The notes: generated by a model from the letters alone, not told the origin. A stretch of 51,947 nt of DNA from Alphaproteobacteria bacterium (GCA_035625915.1 DASPOR010000118.1:1-51947); one strand, 5' to 3'; counted from the first letter of the stretch, positions 24,909 through 34,960 are shown. Numbers and translations are program-made.

Positions 24909-26588
24909 ATGGCCGAAGTCAAAAGCGATATCGAGATCGCGCGAAAAGCGCGCATGGAGCCGATCGAAGCTGTCGGTCAGAAACTCGGCATCCCCTCCGA
25001 ATCGCTCTTCCGCTTCGGCCACTACAAGGCAAAGATCAGCCTCGATTTCGTCGAAAAGCTCGCGTCAAAGCCGAACGGCAATCTCGTTCTCGTCACGGCA
25101 ATTACGCCGACTCCTGCGGGCGAAGGAAAGACCACGACCACGGTTGGCCTAGGCGACGGCCTCAACCGGATCGGGAAAAAGGCGGCCATATGCCTCCGAG
25201 AGCCGAGCCTCGGTCCCTGCTTCGGCGTGAAGGGCGGGGCGGCGGGCGGGGGTTATGCCCAAGTGGTGCCGATGGAAGACATCAATCTCCACTTCACCGG
25301 CGATTTCCACGCCATTACCTCGGCCAACAACCTGCTCGCCGCCATGATCGACAACCACGTCTACTGGGGCAATGAACTCAACATCGACGTCCGCCGGATA
25401 AGCTGGCGGCGCGTGATGGACATGAACGACCGGGCCCTTCGCTCAATCGTTTCATCGCTTGGCGGGGTGGCTAATGGGTTCCCGCGCGAAGATGGGTTCG
25501 ACATTACGGTCGCGTCCGAGGTCATGGCGATCTTCTGTCTCGCCAAGGACATGAATGACCTGATGCATCGGCTTGGCAACATCATCGTCGGCCAAACCCG
25601 GGATCGCAAGCCGGTGCGCGCAAGTCAGCTCAAGGCGGACGGCTCAATGGCGGTCCTGCTCAAGGACGCGCTTCAGCCCAATCTCGTGCAGACGCTGGAA
25701 GGTAATCCCGCCTTCGTGCATGGCGGCCCATTCGCCAACATTGCGCATGGCTGCAATTCGGTCATGGCGACGACCACGGCCCTCAGGCTCGCGGACTATG
25801 TGGTGACGGAGGCGGGCTTCGGCGCCGATCTCGGTGCGGAGAAGTTTTTCGACATCAAGTGCCGCAAGGCGGGACTCTCGCCTTCAGCGGCGGTCATCGT
25901 AGCGACGGTGCGCGCGCTCAAGATGCATGGCGGCGTTGCCAAGGAAGACCTCGGCAAGGAGAACCTCCAAGCACTCGAGAAGGGCTTCGCCAATCTCGCG
26001 CGTCACGTCGAGAATGTCGGTAAGTTCGGTGTGCCGGCCGTCGTCGCGATCAACGGGTTCACCTCGGACACCGACGCCGAGCATGAGCTCATAAGGCAGA
26101 AATGCGGCGAGATCGGCGTTGAGGCCATTCGCTGCAGCCATTGGGCCGAGGGAAGCAAGGGCACGGAGAAGCTTGCACGAACCGTGGTCCGGATCGTCGA
26201 GGCGAAGAAGGCAAGGTTTAAGACGCTTTATCCCGACGATATGGCGCTTTGGGACAAGATCCGTACAATCGCCCAGTCGCTTTATGGCGCGCAGGGCATC
26301 ATTGCAGATCAGCGTGTGCGCGATCAGATCAAGGACTACCAGCAGTCCGGCTTCGGTCATTATCCCGTTTGCATGGCCAAGACCCAGTACAGCTTCTCGA
26401 CCGATCCCCAGCTCAAAGGTGCGCCGTCGAACCACGTCGTGCCGATCCGCGAAGTTAGGCTTGCGGGTGGTGCGGAGTTCATGGTCGCAATCTGCGGCGA
26501 GCTCATGACCATGCCGGGATTGCCTCGCGAACCCGCGGCGCACAAGATCCGCGTCAATGAACAGGGTCAGGTCGAAGGGCTGTTTTAA
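24909..26588 (+). CDS. fhs: Formate-tetrahydrofolate ligase
   Basis: 559 residues, full length. The ATP site is [16 protein letters not shown] (about 66-81); other family signatures are [53 protein letters not shown] and [15 protein letters not shown]. It makes 10-formyl-THF from formate, ATP and THF in the cytosol. A strong AAGGGAG ribosome site is at 24896-24902, seven bases from ATG. It is a single gene divergent from the ureohydrolase. Formate arising from sarcosine-derived formaldehyde would link it functionally to soxBDAG 13 kb away; that is inference. Confidence 0.97.
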   Translation: MAEVKSDIEIARKARMEPIEAVGQKLGIPSESLFRFGHYKAKISLDFVEKLASKPNGNLVLVTAITPTPAGEGKTTTTVGLGDGLNRIGKKAAICLREPSLGPCFGVKGGAAGGGYAQVVPMEDINLHFTGDFHAITSANNLLAAMIDNHVYWGNELNIDVRRISWRRVMDMNDRALRSIVSSLGGVANGFPREDGFDITVASEVMAIFCLAKDMNDLMHRLGNIIVGQTRDRKPVRASQLKADGSMAVLLKDALQPNLVQTLEGNPAFVHGGPFANIAHGCNSVMATTTALRLADYVVTEAGFGADLGAEKFFDIKCRKAGLSPSAAVIVATVRALKMHGGVAKEDLGKENLQALEKGFANLARHVENVGKFGVPAVVAINGFTSDTDAEHELIRQKCGEIGVEAIRCSHWAEGSKGTEKLARTVVRIVEAKKARFKTLYPDDMALWDKIRTIAQSLYGAQGIIADQRVRDQIKDYQQSGFGHYPVCMAKTQYSFSTDPQLKGAPSNHVVPIREVRLAGGAEFMVAICGELMTMPGLPREPAAHKIRVNEQGQVEGLF

Positions 26589-26669
26589 ATTTGGGTGTCG
26601 CCCCGACTTTCGTGTCGGAGCCAAGGGGAGGGCGTGGACAAGGGATAAAGCCGCTGCGCGTCAGAGTGT

Positions 26670-26746
26670 CACGCCTCGGCCTGCGCGCCCACACCGGCAA
26701 CGTTTGCCTCATGTGAGGCGTGGGGTCGGGTTTGACGTGTGGGCGC
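26670..26746. terminator. Interleaved inverted repeats between convergent fhs and histidine kinase genes
   Basis: CACGCCTC (26670-26677) pairs with GAGGCGTG (26715-26722), and GCGCCCACAC (26685-26694) pairs perfectly with GTGTGGGCGC (26737-26746). A short hairpin GCCTC-ATGT-GAGGC (26706-26719) competes with the first. The arms interleave as A-B-A'-B', so they are either alternative stems or a pseudoknot. Position just after both stop codons suggests transcript ends; no clear T-run follows. Confidence 0.4.
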
Positions 26747-28239
26747 TAACCCGAGGCCGATTTTGCCTGGACTGGCCCGACGACAATCCGCTCGCATGGA
26801 AAGAGCGCCGTCGCGGTCGTCCCGTGGCCGAGCTTGCTCTTGAGGAACAGTGTTCCACCGTGAAGCTCGACGAGCCGGCGCGTGAGCGGAAGGCCGAGGC
26901 CGGTGCCCTCAATACTGCGATTGCGCTCGCTGTCGACCTGCACGAACGCTTCCATCACCTTTGCCTGGTCGGCATCGGAGATTCCAACGCCGGTGTCGCT
27001 CACCGAAATCTCCATGTTCCCCGCCAAATCGATTCCAGCCGAGACCTCCACCCGACCGCCGGCGGGCGTGTACTTGATGGCGTTCGTTACGAGATTGAGA
27101 ACGATCTGGCGCAAGCGCCTGTCGTCCGCGCGCAAATCGGGCAGTCCATGTGGAACGACCGAGCGCAGCGTCACGTTTCCACGCGCCGCACGTGCCAGCA
27201 CCATGCGCGCACACGACTCGATGATCTTGGCGACTTCACAACGCTCTTCGTGGAGCATGAGCTGACCGGCCTCGACCTTCGAGAAATCGAGGATATCGTT
27301 GATGAGGTCGAGCAGGTGATTGCCGCTGTCGTGAATGATTGCCGCATACTCGGCATAGCGCCTGTCGGCATGGGCGCCGTAGGCCTCTTCGCGAATCAAG
27401 TCGGAGAAGCCAATGATCGCGTTGAGTGGGGTTCGCAGCTCGTGGCTCATGTTGGCAAGGAATTGCGATTTGGCCCCACTTGCTTGCTCGGCGCGCTGCT
27501 TGGCCGCGGCAAGATCCTCCGCAAGGGCGGCAAGCTCTGCACTTTGTTCCTCGAGGCGGTCCTTCGAAAGCTCGATCTGGTTCACGTAGTCTTGCAGCCG
27601 CTCCTCGCTCTCGGCGAGGGCGCGCTCGAGTTCGTGGCGTCGGCGTTCGTGAATCAGGAGGCCGCCGAGAAGGATCGTGCCGATCGGAGTGAAAATCAGC
27701 AGTTCGGGCGCCCAAATTTGAAACGTCTGCCGGAAATAGCTCCAGCCCGGCAGTAGTGAAATAATAATAACGCCGTGCAGAACGAGGAGGAGCGATAGCA
27801 GGCCAAGATGTCGATAGGCGATCTCGATCCGCCGACGCGACGCATAGGCCGAAAGGCCTATGCCTAACAGCGACGCCAATGAAATTCCGACAACGCCAGG
27901 ATATACGCCGATACCGCCCAGGGCTAACCGATATCCCACGGCGAGCAACGCGGCGACCACGGCTGCGGCGGGGCCGGCGAAGGGCCCGGTCAATGCCAAA
28001 ATGACGGATCGCATGTCGAAATAGACGCCGTCGTTTACTTCGATCGGCGTCAGCATCACGAATATTGCGGCGAGCCCGAATATTGTTCCGCCGACGGCCG
28101 CGCGTCCCCACTCAGGCAGGTTCTCCATCCGCCGCGCGAGCAACGAATAGATGACCATGACGGAAACAAGAACCGCCAGATGGGTCGTCAAATCGACGAA
28201 GATGGCGATCAGGCTGAGTTGCAAGCGAATATGCTCCAA
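26746..28239 (-). CDS. Membrane sensor histidine kinase with LytS-like (5TMR_LYT) input domain
   Basis: About 497 residues. Residues 1-195 hold six or so membrane helices with the LytS-like signature GVYFDMRSVILALTGPFAGP. Residues 199-255 form a coiled coil, followed by HisKA with SHELRTPLNAIIGFSDLI (phospho-accepting His266) and a HATPase_c domain with N box NLVTNAIKYTP, G1 DTGVGISDAD and G2 GTGLGLPLTRRL. No receiver or response regulator is adjacent, so it is an orphan kinase. The frame begins with TTG at 28239; the start is uncertain but the first helix begins immediately after. The input signal is unknown. Confidence 0.88.
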   Translation of the reverse strand: MEHIRLQLSLIAIFVDLTTHLAVLVSVMVIYSLLARRMENLPEWGRAAVGGTIFGLAAIFVMLTPIEVNDGVYFDMRSVILALTGPFAGPAAAVVAALLAVGYRLALGGIGVYPGVVGISLASLLGIGLSAYASRRRIEIAYRHLGLLSLLLVLHGVIIISLLPGWSYFRQTFQIWAPELLIFTPIGTILLGGLLIHERRRHELERALAESEERLQDYVNQIELSKDRLEEQSAELAALAEDLAAAKQRAEQASGAKSQFLANMSHELRTPLNAIIGFSDLIREEAYGAHADRRYAEYAAIIHDSGNHLLDLINDILDFSKVEAGQLMLHEERCEVAKIIESCARMVLARAARGNVTLRSVVPHGLPDLRADDRRLRQIVLNLVTNAIKYTPAGGRVEVSAGIDLAGNMEISVSDTGVGISDADQAKVMEAFVQVDSERNRSIEGTGLGLPLTRRLVELHGGTLFLKSKLGHGTTATALFPCERIVVGPVQAKSASG

Positions 28240-28419
28240 GGATGCAATGCAACTGCTGCGAGCATCCCCCTAGCCGCAGCGAACCTGTTGTCGCCGGCAA
28301 ATATATCACTTACGGCTCAACCTTTGGCGGGTTTGCAGCGACAGATGCGCACAAAATTGTCGAAGCCATGGTGACGCGGGCCCTACGATAGACTTGCCGC
28401 CCTCGGCTGACAGCCCGCT

Positions 28420-29553
28420 TTACTGCTTCTCGTCCGCAAACTCGCGCTCAATTGCATCGTTGTGTTCGCCGACCTCGGGTATCCTGCCGAGCGGTCCATC
28501 CGGCCGGTCCGGGCGACGCACGGGCGGCGCGATGAGGTCGATTCCGCCTGCGCTCGATTGCACGGAAATCCTCCGAAGCTGTGGATGCCGTGCCGCCGAT
28601 TCGATTGAGTTGAGCGAGCCGAATGCAATTCCGAATCGCTTGAGCCGTTCGATCAGTTCGACGCGCTCGATCGACAGGAATCGCGGTGCAATCTCCGCAT
28701 CGAGCGATTTGCGGTTGAGATTGCGCCGGGACATATCGCCGTAGAGTGCGTGATCGGCAAGTTCGGGACGCTCGATTACGCCCTCGCAGAAGGAACGCCA
28801 TTCGCGCTCGTTCTGGATCGAAATCACCACCGGTTCGCCCTTCGTCGCGTACGCTCCGTAAGGCACGATCGAGTGATGGCCGATGCCCACGCGCTTTGGG
28901 GCTTCCCCGGTATAATGATACTGAAGGAGGAGCGGGGACATCCAATCTGCGATCACATCGAAAAGCGAAACGGCAAGCCGCGCACCCTGTCCTGTCCGCT
29001 CCCGTTCCTGCAGCGCTTCGAGGATTGCGGCGTAGGCCGTGAGCCCCGTCGAAATGTCGCAAATCGACACGCCGACCCGGCCTGGAGCTTCGGGAGGCCC
29101 CGTGACGGAGGCAAGCCCGCTCTCCGCCTGCACGAGTAGATCGTAGGCCTTCATGTCGCGGTAAGGTCCGTCCTCGCCATAACCCGAAATGTCGCACGTG
29201 ATGAGGCGGGGATGTCTTTCGCACAGGTCCTCTGAACCGAACCCCGCACGTGTTGCCGCACCGGGCGCCAGGTTCTGAATGAAAATATCCGCCTTTGCGA
29301 GGATGCGATGGAGAAGTGCGGCGTCCTTCGGCTTCTTCACGTCGAGTGCGAGCGACTCCTTGCCGCGGTTGAGCCACACGAAGTAAGTCGATTGTCCCTT
29401 AACGAACTTGTCGTAATGGCGGGCAAAATCGCCCTCGATGCGTTCGATCTTGATAACGCGCGCACCCGCATCGGCGAACTTGGCGCTGCAGTAGGGCGCA
29501 GCCACCGCCTGCTCGAGCGATACGACGAGAAGGCCGGAAAGTGGCTTGGTCAT
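28420..29553 (-). CDS. CaiB/BaiF-type class III CoA transferase
   Basis: 377 residues. Family features: SLEQAVAAPYCSAKFADAGA at the N-terminus, RVIKIERIEGDFAR, WLNRGKESLALDVKKP, FIQNLAPGAATRAGFG and the catalytic-Asp region AYDLLVQAESGLASVTG, followed by VGVSICDISTGLTAYAAIL. It moves CoA between carboxylic acids in the cytosol. It is the last gene of a four-gene run (ligase, acyl-CoA dehydrogenase, cupin, transferase), 25 bp after the cupin. The presence of both a CoA ligase and a CoA transferase suggests two activation steps or CoA recycling. Confidence 0.9.
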   Translation of the reverse strand: MTKPLSGLLVVSLEQAVAAPYCSAKFADAGARVIKIERIEGDFARHYDKFVKGQSTYFVWLNRGKESLALDVKKPKDAALLHRILAKADIFIQNLAPGAATRAGFGSEDLCERHPRLITCDISGYGEDGPYRDMKAYDLLVQAESGLASVTGPPEAPGRVGVSICDISTGLTAYAAILEALQERERTGQGARLAVSLFDVIADWMSPLLLQYHYTGEAPKRVGIGHHSIVPYGAYATKGEPVVISIQNEREWRSFCEGVIERPELADHALYGDMSRRNLNRKSLDAEIAPRFLSIERVELIERLKRFGIAFGSLNSIESAARHPQLRRISVQSSAGGIDLIAPPVRRPDRPDGPLGRIPEVGEHNDAIEREFADEKQ

Positions 29554-29578
29554 GCGTTGGCTCCGGCCGAAAGCGCCG

Positions 29579-30058
29579 TCATCGATATGGTTTGCCCTTC
29601 TTGTCGGTCCAATGCTCGGCGTCGTTGACGACTTTGAGGTCGAGATCGATGTCGGAATAGTGAACGACGTCGTCTTTCACGCGCGTGCCGATTTCGAGGT
29701 AGCGTGCCGGCTTGGCGCTTCGATTGATCATATGATGGCCGCTCGATTTACCGGCCGGAAAGCCCGCACAGTGTCCGCTCGCGAGAACTTGCTCGCCCTC
29801 ATCCGTGATAAGCGTGAGCTCGCCTTCGAGCACGTAGACGAATTCGTCCTCGACCTCGTGCCAATGGCGCTGCGACGACATGTCGCCTGGGCCGAGGTCG
29901 ACGAGATTGACGCCATATTGCGTGATGCCGACCGCGTCACCGATGCGGCGCTTGCGTCGACTGGCGATGGCTTGGCGGAATTGCTCTGGGAGCGATGATC
30001 CCGTGCGCACGGGCACGGTGGCCGGATCGGCCGCGGGCGGTTTCAAGGTTTGGGGCAT
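29579..30058 (-). CDS. Single-domain cupin protein
   Basis: 159 residues from ATG 30058 (MPQTLKPPAADPATVPV); a longer frame would run into the upstream dehydrogenase gene. Cupin motif 1 is visible as HWHEVEDEFVYVLEGE (metal-ligand candidates His65, His67, Glu71) and motif 2 as HCAGFPAGKSSGHHM followed by NRS. The C-terminal half ends with YSDIDLDLKVVNDAEHW, seen in cupins of uncertain function. It lies 19 bp after the acyl-CoA dehydrogenase and 25 bp before the CoA transferase. It could be a metal-dependent enzyme, an isomerase or a sensor of the pathway; I cannot decide. Confidence 0.85.
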   Translation of the reverse strand: MPQTLKPPAADPATVPVRTGSSLPEQFRQAIASRRKRRIGDAVGITQYGVNLVDLGPGDMSSQRHWHEVEDEFVYVLEGELTLITDEGEQVLASGHCAGFPAGKSSGHHMINRSAKPARYLEIGTRVKDDVVHYSDIDLDLKVVNDAEHWTDKKGKPYR

Positions 30059-30077
30059 TGCGAGGTCTCCGTCGGCT

Positions 30078-31298
30078 TCAATAGGAACGCGGTAGGCCGA
30101 GAACATGCTCGGCGAGGAAGGAGAGTATGAGATTGGTCGATATCGGCGCCACTTGATAAAGACGCGTTTCGCGAAATTTGCGCTCCACGTCGTATTCCTC
30201 GGCAAACCCGAAACCGCCATGCGTTTGCACGCACATGTCGGCGGCATGCCAGGATGCGTCGGCGGCAAGAAGCTTCGACATGTTGGCTTCCTTCCCGCAA
30301 GGTTCGCCCCGGTCGTAAAGCGTTGCCGCGCGCTCGACCATGAGCGCTGCGGCCTCGCTCTCCGCATAGACGCGCGCGATCGGGAATTGAATGCCCTGAT
30401 TCTGTCCGATGGGCCGACCAAACACGACGCGCTCGCGCGCATATCGGCTTGCTTTCTCGATGAACCAGCGTGCATCGCCAATGCATTCCGATGCGATGAG
30501 GATTCGTTCGGCGTTCATGCCGTCCAGGATGTAGCGAAAGCCGTGCCCCTCGACGCCGATCAGATTCTCCGTCGGCACGCGCAGATCGTCGAAGAAAATT
30601 TCGGTCGTGGCATGATTCATCATGGTGCGGATGGGCCGGATGGCGAGGCCCTTGCCGATCGCATCCCGCATGTCGACCACCATGACCGAGAGCCCCTCGG
30701 TCCGCTTCTTGACATGCTCCTTGGGTGTGGTGCGCGCGAGCAACAGCATGAGATCGGAATGTTCAGCGCGCGAGGTCCAAACCTTTTGCCCATTCACAAC
30801 GTATTGATTGCCCTCGCGCACCGCCGTCGTGCGGAGCGAAAGTGTGTCGGTGCCCGATGTGGGTTCTGTGACGCCGAACGCCTGCAGCCGAAGTTCGCCC
30901 TTCGCGATCTGCGGTAGCCACCGCGCCTTTTGTTCTGCGCTACCGTGCCGCAGGATCGTTCCCATTGTGTACATCTGGGCGTGGCAGGCAGCACCGTTGC
31001 AACCGTTGCGGTGAATCGTCTCCATGATCGTCGCCGCGGCCGTCATGCCGAGCCCACTCCCGCCATAGGCTTCGGGGATCAGCGTTGCGAGGAAGCCGGC
31101 TTCAGTCAGGGCGCGGACGAACGCGGTGGGATATGCGCGGTCCCGGTCCAGTGCGCGCCAATATTCGCCCGGGTAGTCGGCGCAGAGTGCCGCCACGGCG
31201 TCGCGAACCTGCGCGATCTCCTCGAGGCTTGCGGGGGCGGGTGCCGACGTAGGAGGCCCAACCAATTCGACTTCATCCGAGGTGGCTCGGGCGGTCAT
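30078..31298 (-). CDS. Acyl-CoA dehydrogenase
   Basis: 406 residues, typical length. N-terminal helical domain with LIPEAYGGSGLGMTAAATIM; middle beta domain with AFGVTEPTSGTDTLSLRTTA and VVNGQKVWTSRAEHSDL; C-terminal domain with YARERVVFGRPIGQNQGIQF and QTHGGFGFAEEYDVERKFRE. It would introduce an alpha,beta double bond in an acyl-CoA with FAD and pass electrons to ETF. The C-terminal YQVAPISTNLILSFLAEHVL replaces the more usual EGT-N-EI motif, as in a known subgroup. It lies 68 bp after the CoA ligase and upstream of the cupin. ATG start with AGAGG upstream. Confidence 0.92.
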   Translation of the reverse strand: MTARATSDEVELVGPPTSAPAPASLEEIAQVRDAVAALCADYPGEYWRALDRDRAYPTAFVRALTEAGFLATLIPEAYGGSGLGMTAAATIMETIHRNGCNGAACHAQMYTMGTILRHGSAEQKARWLPQIAKGELRLQAFGVTEPTSGTDTLSLRTTAVREGNQYVVNGQKVWTSRAEHSDLMLLLARTTPKEHVKKRTEGLSVMVVDMRDAIGKGLAIRPIRTMMNHATTEIFFDDLRVPTENLIGVEGHGFRYILDGMNAERILIASECIGDARWFIEKASRYARERVVFGRPIGQNQGIQFPIARVYAESEAAALMVERAATLYDRGEPCGKEANMSKLLAADASWHAADMCVQTHGGFGFAEEYDVERKFRETRLYQVAPISTNLILSFLAEHVLGLPRSY

Positions 31299-31366
31299 TT
31301 TTCAACCTCTTCGATAGCGGGACAGTCAAGCGGGTATCGGTTCGGCACGCAAGACCAAGGCTTCGC

Positions 31367-33238
31367 TCATCGAGGTACGGTCAGCGCCGCCCTGTCAAGC
31401 CGAATGACGTCGACATCCGGCGCGCCGTCGAAGAGACGCTCAACCGTCCTCGCCCGCCGTTCGAGGACGGCGCGCTGGTTGATGTAGCCTTTGTCCGTGA
31501 TTTCCCCCGCGTCAATCGAGGGAGGGTCGATCAGAAGGATCGCGCGGGCTATTCGCCGGCTGCTCGAATTGTTGGTGGCGTTATACGACTCGAATCTTGA
31601 AATTAGCAGGCGACGAATCTCGGGTCGTCCGACGAGCTCGGCAAGCGGTGCCTCGCCCTTGATATCCGGGCAGACCGAGCAGCAACCCGCGACGTTGGGG
31701 AAGATCAGCAAGCCAATCTCGGTCCGGTCGTGGCCAGCCACGACAACATCCTGGATGACGGGTGCGCCCGCCGTGATCGCCTCTGTGCGAAGATCCCCCA
31801 CGTTGACCCACGCGCCGGTGCTGAGCTTGAAATTCTCCGCGAGTCTGCCATCGAATACGATGCCCTTGCAGGGATCGAGAGAGTCGGCGAGCCTGCCCGC
31901 GTCGCCCATTTTCAAAAATCCGTCTTCATCGAACATGCCGACCGTCAGGTCATCCCGCTTCCAGTATCCAGGCGTCACACAGGGACCTCTGACCCGTAAT
32001 TCCAGCTTTGCGCCGACCGGCGCCAATTTGATTTCCGTGCCGGGTCCGGGTAAGCCAATCACGCCGGCGCGCTCGGTCGGAAAATGCACCTTGGTCGCAC
32101 TTGGCGCCGTTTCGGTCGATCCCCAGGCGGACAGCATGACGACGCGCTCACCGATTGCCTCGATCGAAAGCCGCTCGAGCTTTTCCCAGAGATGTTGGGG
32201 TAATGCAGCACCTGCATAGAACATCATGTCGAGATCGCGGAAGAAATTCTCGCGCAGCTCCCGATCTCGCTCGAGATATGGGATCAGCATGTCGTAGCCG
32301 CGCGGCACATTGAAATAGGCGGTCGGCGCCACCTCGCGCAAATTTCGGACCGTGGTCTCGACCAGCCTGCCGACAGGCTTGCCGAAATCGATGTAGAGAG
32401 TGCCGCCGTTCCGGAGGATCAGGTTGAAATTGTGATTTCCGCCGAAAGTGTGGTTCCAAGGCAACCAATCGACGATCACGGGTGGGCGCTCCTCGAGAAA
32501 GGGCCATAATTGCGCGATCGACTGCTGGTTCGAGCAGAGCATGCGCTGTGTGTTGATGACGCCCTTGGGCTTTCCGGTCGAGCCCGATGTGAAAAGTACC
32601 TTGGCCGCGGTCTCGGGGCCGACTTCCGCAAAGCGTCGGCCGACCGTCTCGTCCGATGCGGCAGAAAGGAGGTCGGAAAACGGCGTTGCCCTTCGCCCCG
32701 GCGGCTCATTGACGCTTGTCACGAGTTCCACGTAGTCGGGTACCGCGGCGGCAATGGCGCCTGCGAATTTCATTCCATCGGCCGCGTAGACCAGGCCGGG
32801 CTCGATCAGCGCCAGCACGTATTTGAGCTGGCTGCCGTCCCGCGAAATCAGGGAATAGGCGGGCGAAACCGGTACCGCCGGGATCCCGATATGCATCGCG
32901 GCGAGTTGGAGAAGGCCGTTATCGATCCCGTTGTCGGAAAGGATGGCCACCGGACGATCCGCGTCGAGCCCGCGACGAAGCAGGCTGGCCGCAATGCGCT
33001 CGACCGCAATGAGGGCCGCGGCATAGCCGACACGACGCCAACGCCCGTCCTCTCTGCGCTCCGCGAGAAAGCATCGCGAAGGTGCGGCGCTCGCCCAATA
33101 GCGCAAGTACTCGCCAACCATGCGCGCATGAGGTTTCAATTCGCTGCGCGCGCGGAGCAGGAGTCCGCCGCCCGGGAGTGCGCGGCTATCGATCTCGGGG
33201 AGCGCCAGATTCAAAGCCTTGAACGGCGGTTTCGCCAT
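31367..33238 (-). CDS. Acyl/aryl-CoA ligase, feruloyl-CoA synthase-like
   Basis: 623 residues, longer than most AMP-forming ligases and matching the feruloyl-CoA synthase subgroup. The P-loop is [13 protein letters not shown] (about 214-226); [16 protein letters not shown] and [15 protein letters not shown] follow; the C-terminal lysine region is [20 protein letters not shown]. It adenylates a carboxylic acid and forms the CoA thioester in the cytosol. It is the first gene of a four-gene operon with an acyl-CoA dehydrogenase, a cupin and a CoA transferase. No enoyl-CoA hydratase/aldolase (ech) or vanillin dehydrogenase is nearby, so ferulate itself is not assured. GGGAGA lies upstream of the ATG. 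Confidence 0.85.
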   Translation of the reverse strand: MAKPPFKALNLALPEIDSRALPGGGLLLRARSELKPHARMVGEYLRYWASAAPSRCFLAERREDGRWRRVGYAAALIAVERIAASLLRRGLDADRPVAILSDNGIDNGLLQLAAMHIGIPAVPVSPAYSLISRDGSQLKYVLALIEPGLVYAADGMKFAGAIAAAVPDYVELVTSVNEPPGRRATPFSDLLSAASDETVGRRFAEVGPETAAKVLFTSGSTGKPKGVINTQRMLCSNQQSIAQLWPFLEERPPVIVDWLPWNHTFGGNHNFNLILRNGGTLYIDFGKPVGRLVETTVRNLREVAPTAYFNVPRGYDMLIPYLERDRELRENFFRDLDMMFYAGAALPQHLWEKLERLSIEAIGERVVMLSAWGSTETAPSATKVHFPTERAGVIGLPGPGTEIKLAPVGAKLELRVRGPCVTPGYWKRDDLTVGMFDEDGFLKMGDAGRLADSLDPCKGIVFDGRLAENFKLSTGAWVNVGDLRTEAITAGAPVIQDVVVAGHDRTEIGLLIFPNVAGCCSVCPDIKGEAPLAELVGRPEIRRLLISRFESYNATNNSSSRRIARAILLIDPPSIDAGEITDKGYINQRAVLERRARTVERLFDGAPDVDVIRLDRAALTVPR

Positions 33239-33510
33239 CGCAACCGATTCTCCCGAAGAAGCCTTCGGTTCGCGTCGCTGTATCGCAATCTTATCTCGGC
33301 CTATCTCAACCCAGCCTCCTCCTAATGTCGAGTGCCGGAATAAGCGGCTCCGAGCGCCACAACGGATAACAATTTATTGATCGAGAGGCTTGGGCGTGTT
33401 CGAGGCCGTGATCGTTGCAACGCTTCCCGATATATCGTCGGAGTCCTCGACGGGCGCTATCCTCAAATTTCGCTGCATCGATTTCCTGTTTCTGCTCGGC
33501 GGTTATCGAC

Positions 33511-34926
33511 CTACGGAACCGCCTGCGGTTTGATTTCGTCTTCGCCGGCGGTCGCCTCGAATTCCAAGGTAACGCGGAGGCCGGGGTTGTTGTCTTCGAG
33601 GCGCAGTGCTGCTCTGTGGAGTTGTGCTACCGCCGCGACAAGGCTCAACCCAAGTCCGCTGCCTGGCGAGCTGCGGCTTGCGTCGAGCCGCACGAAGCGT
33701 TCGAGCACATGCTGACGTTCGGAGGCCGGGATACCGGGGCCTGTGTCGGCGATAACCAGTGCCGACCTGTCCCGTCCGCGACGAACCGTGAGGGTGATCG
33801 TCCCACCCTGCGGCGTGCATTTGATCGCATTGTCCAGCAGATTTGCCACACTCTGGGCAAGCAGTTGGGCGTGGCCGATGATGAAGGTGTCCGCCTCGAT
33901 CTCGGGTTTGAGCGTCAATCCTTTCTCGTCGGCAAGGGGCTCGTAAAGATCGAAAGCGTCTTGCGCGATCGAGCCGAGATTGACGCGCGACATGCTCGAT
34001 CGCGCAGCACCCGCTTCGGCTTGCGAGATCGAAAGCAGTGCGTTGAATGTGGCGAGTATCGCATCGACATCCGCATTCGCCCGTTCGAGTGTCTCTCGAT
34101 AGTGCGGACCGTCGGGCTGGCTGCGGAGTGCGTTTTCGATGCGGCCCTTGAGGCGGGTGAGGGGGCTGCGCAGGTCGTGCGCAAGGCTGTCGGTGACCGC
34201 CCTCATGCCAGTCATGAGGTGCTCGATCTGGTCGAGCATCTCGTTGAGGCTTGTCGAGAGCCGGTCGAACTCATCGCCGCTTCCTTGCAAGGGTACGCGA
34301 CCCGCGAGATCGCCGCGCACGATGGTGCGGCTTGTCTCTGCGACCGCCTCGACCCGAGCGAGAAGCATGCGGCTCAAATAGAGTGCTCCGGCGACACCGA
34401 GCGCCATCGCAATGCCAAGGGCAATTGTCAGCGTCTTGGCGATCACGGCGCGAAAGGCTGCACGCTCCGCCATATCGCGACCGACAAGGAGGCGGAAGCC
34501 GCCCTCGATTCGGAATACTTTGGCGCGAATCTGACGGGTCGTGGCGTTGCCCCCGCTGCTGCGGTCGATTTCGAAATTGATCCAACCGTCGCGCGACACG
34601 GTGTTCCGGGTTTCGGGCCAAGCGTCAAGATTGCCGGCGAGCGGATGGAGATCGGGTCCGGTCAAAAGATAGACTGCACCTTTTTCGCCGTTTGGCCCGC
34701 TTCGCTCTGCCACGACCTGGACCAGGCGGTCGAGGCCATGCGCGCCATATTGTTCGGCAAGACCGCGCACCTCGGCCTCGATGGTCGCATTGGTCTGAGA
34801 GTCGATGAGGCCGAGCGTCGCCCAATAGAGGACGGCGAACAGCACGAATACTAGGATTCCGAACGGGGCCAGATAGAGTAACGTAAGGCGAAACGTCGAC
34901 GTGCGGAATATTCGGCCAGCCTTCAT
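33511..34926 (-). CDS. Sensor histidine kinase, HAMP type
   Basis: About 471 residues from ATG 34926 (MKAGRIFRTSTFRL); a GTG at 34950 would add eight residues. Two membrane helices (about 15-40 and 160-185) bracket a ~120-residue periplasmic sensor. HAMP follows (DLAGRVPLQGSGDEF), then HisKA with SLAHDLRSPLTRLKGRIENA (His250), N box NLLDNAIKCTPQGG, G1 DTGPGIP and G2 GSGLGLSLVAAVAQLH. It is the cognate kinase for the response regulator 95 bp upstream; with htrA they form an envelope-stress-type operon. The stimulus is not known. Confidence 0.9.
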   Translation of the reverse strand: MKAGRIFRTSTFRLTLLYLAPFGILVFVLFAVLYWATLGLIDSQTNATIEAEVRGLAEQYGAHGLDRLVQVVAERSGPNGEKGAVYLLTGPDLHPLAGNLDAWPETRNTVSRDGWINFEIDRSSGGNATTRQIRAKVFRIEGGFRLLVGRDMAERAAFRAVIAKTLTIALGIAMALGVAGALYLSRMLLARVEAVAETSRTIVRGDLAGRVPLQGSGDEFDRLSTSLNEMLDQIEHLMTGMRAVTDSLAHDLRSPLTRLKGRIENALRSQPDGPHYRETLERANADVDAILATFNALLSISQAEAGAARSSMSRVNLGSIAQDAFDLYEPLADEKGLTLKPEIEADTFIIGHAQLLAQSVANLLDNAIKCTPQGGTITLTVRRGRDRSALVIADTGPGIPASERQHVLERFVRLDASRSSPGSGLGLSLVAAVAQLHRAALRLEDNNPGLRVTLEFEATAGEDEIKPQAVP

Positions 34927-34960
34927 GGTGCGTGGGCCTTCATGACGCACGGTCCTTCAT
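34920..34960 (-). repeat. Imperfect 17-bp repeats over the kinase start
   Basis: On the minus strand ATGAAGG recurs three times exactly 17 bp apart (at 34960, 34943 and 34926). The first two full units match at 12 of 17 positions. Only the ATG at 34926 is in frame with the kinase; the others supply AAGG ribosome-site-like sequence. Confidence 0.6.

Noticed and set aside
33363..33375. CGGATAACAATTT, identical to 13 bases of the E. coli lac operator used in cloning vectors
   Set aside because: The match does not extend on either side, and the flanks fit the native genome, so vector carry-over or a lac operator is unlikely.
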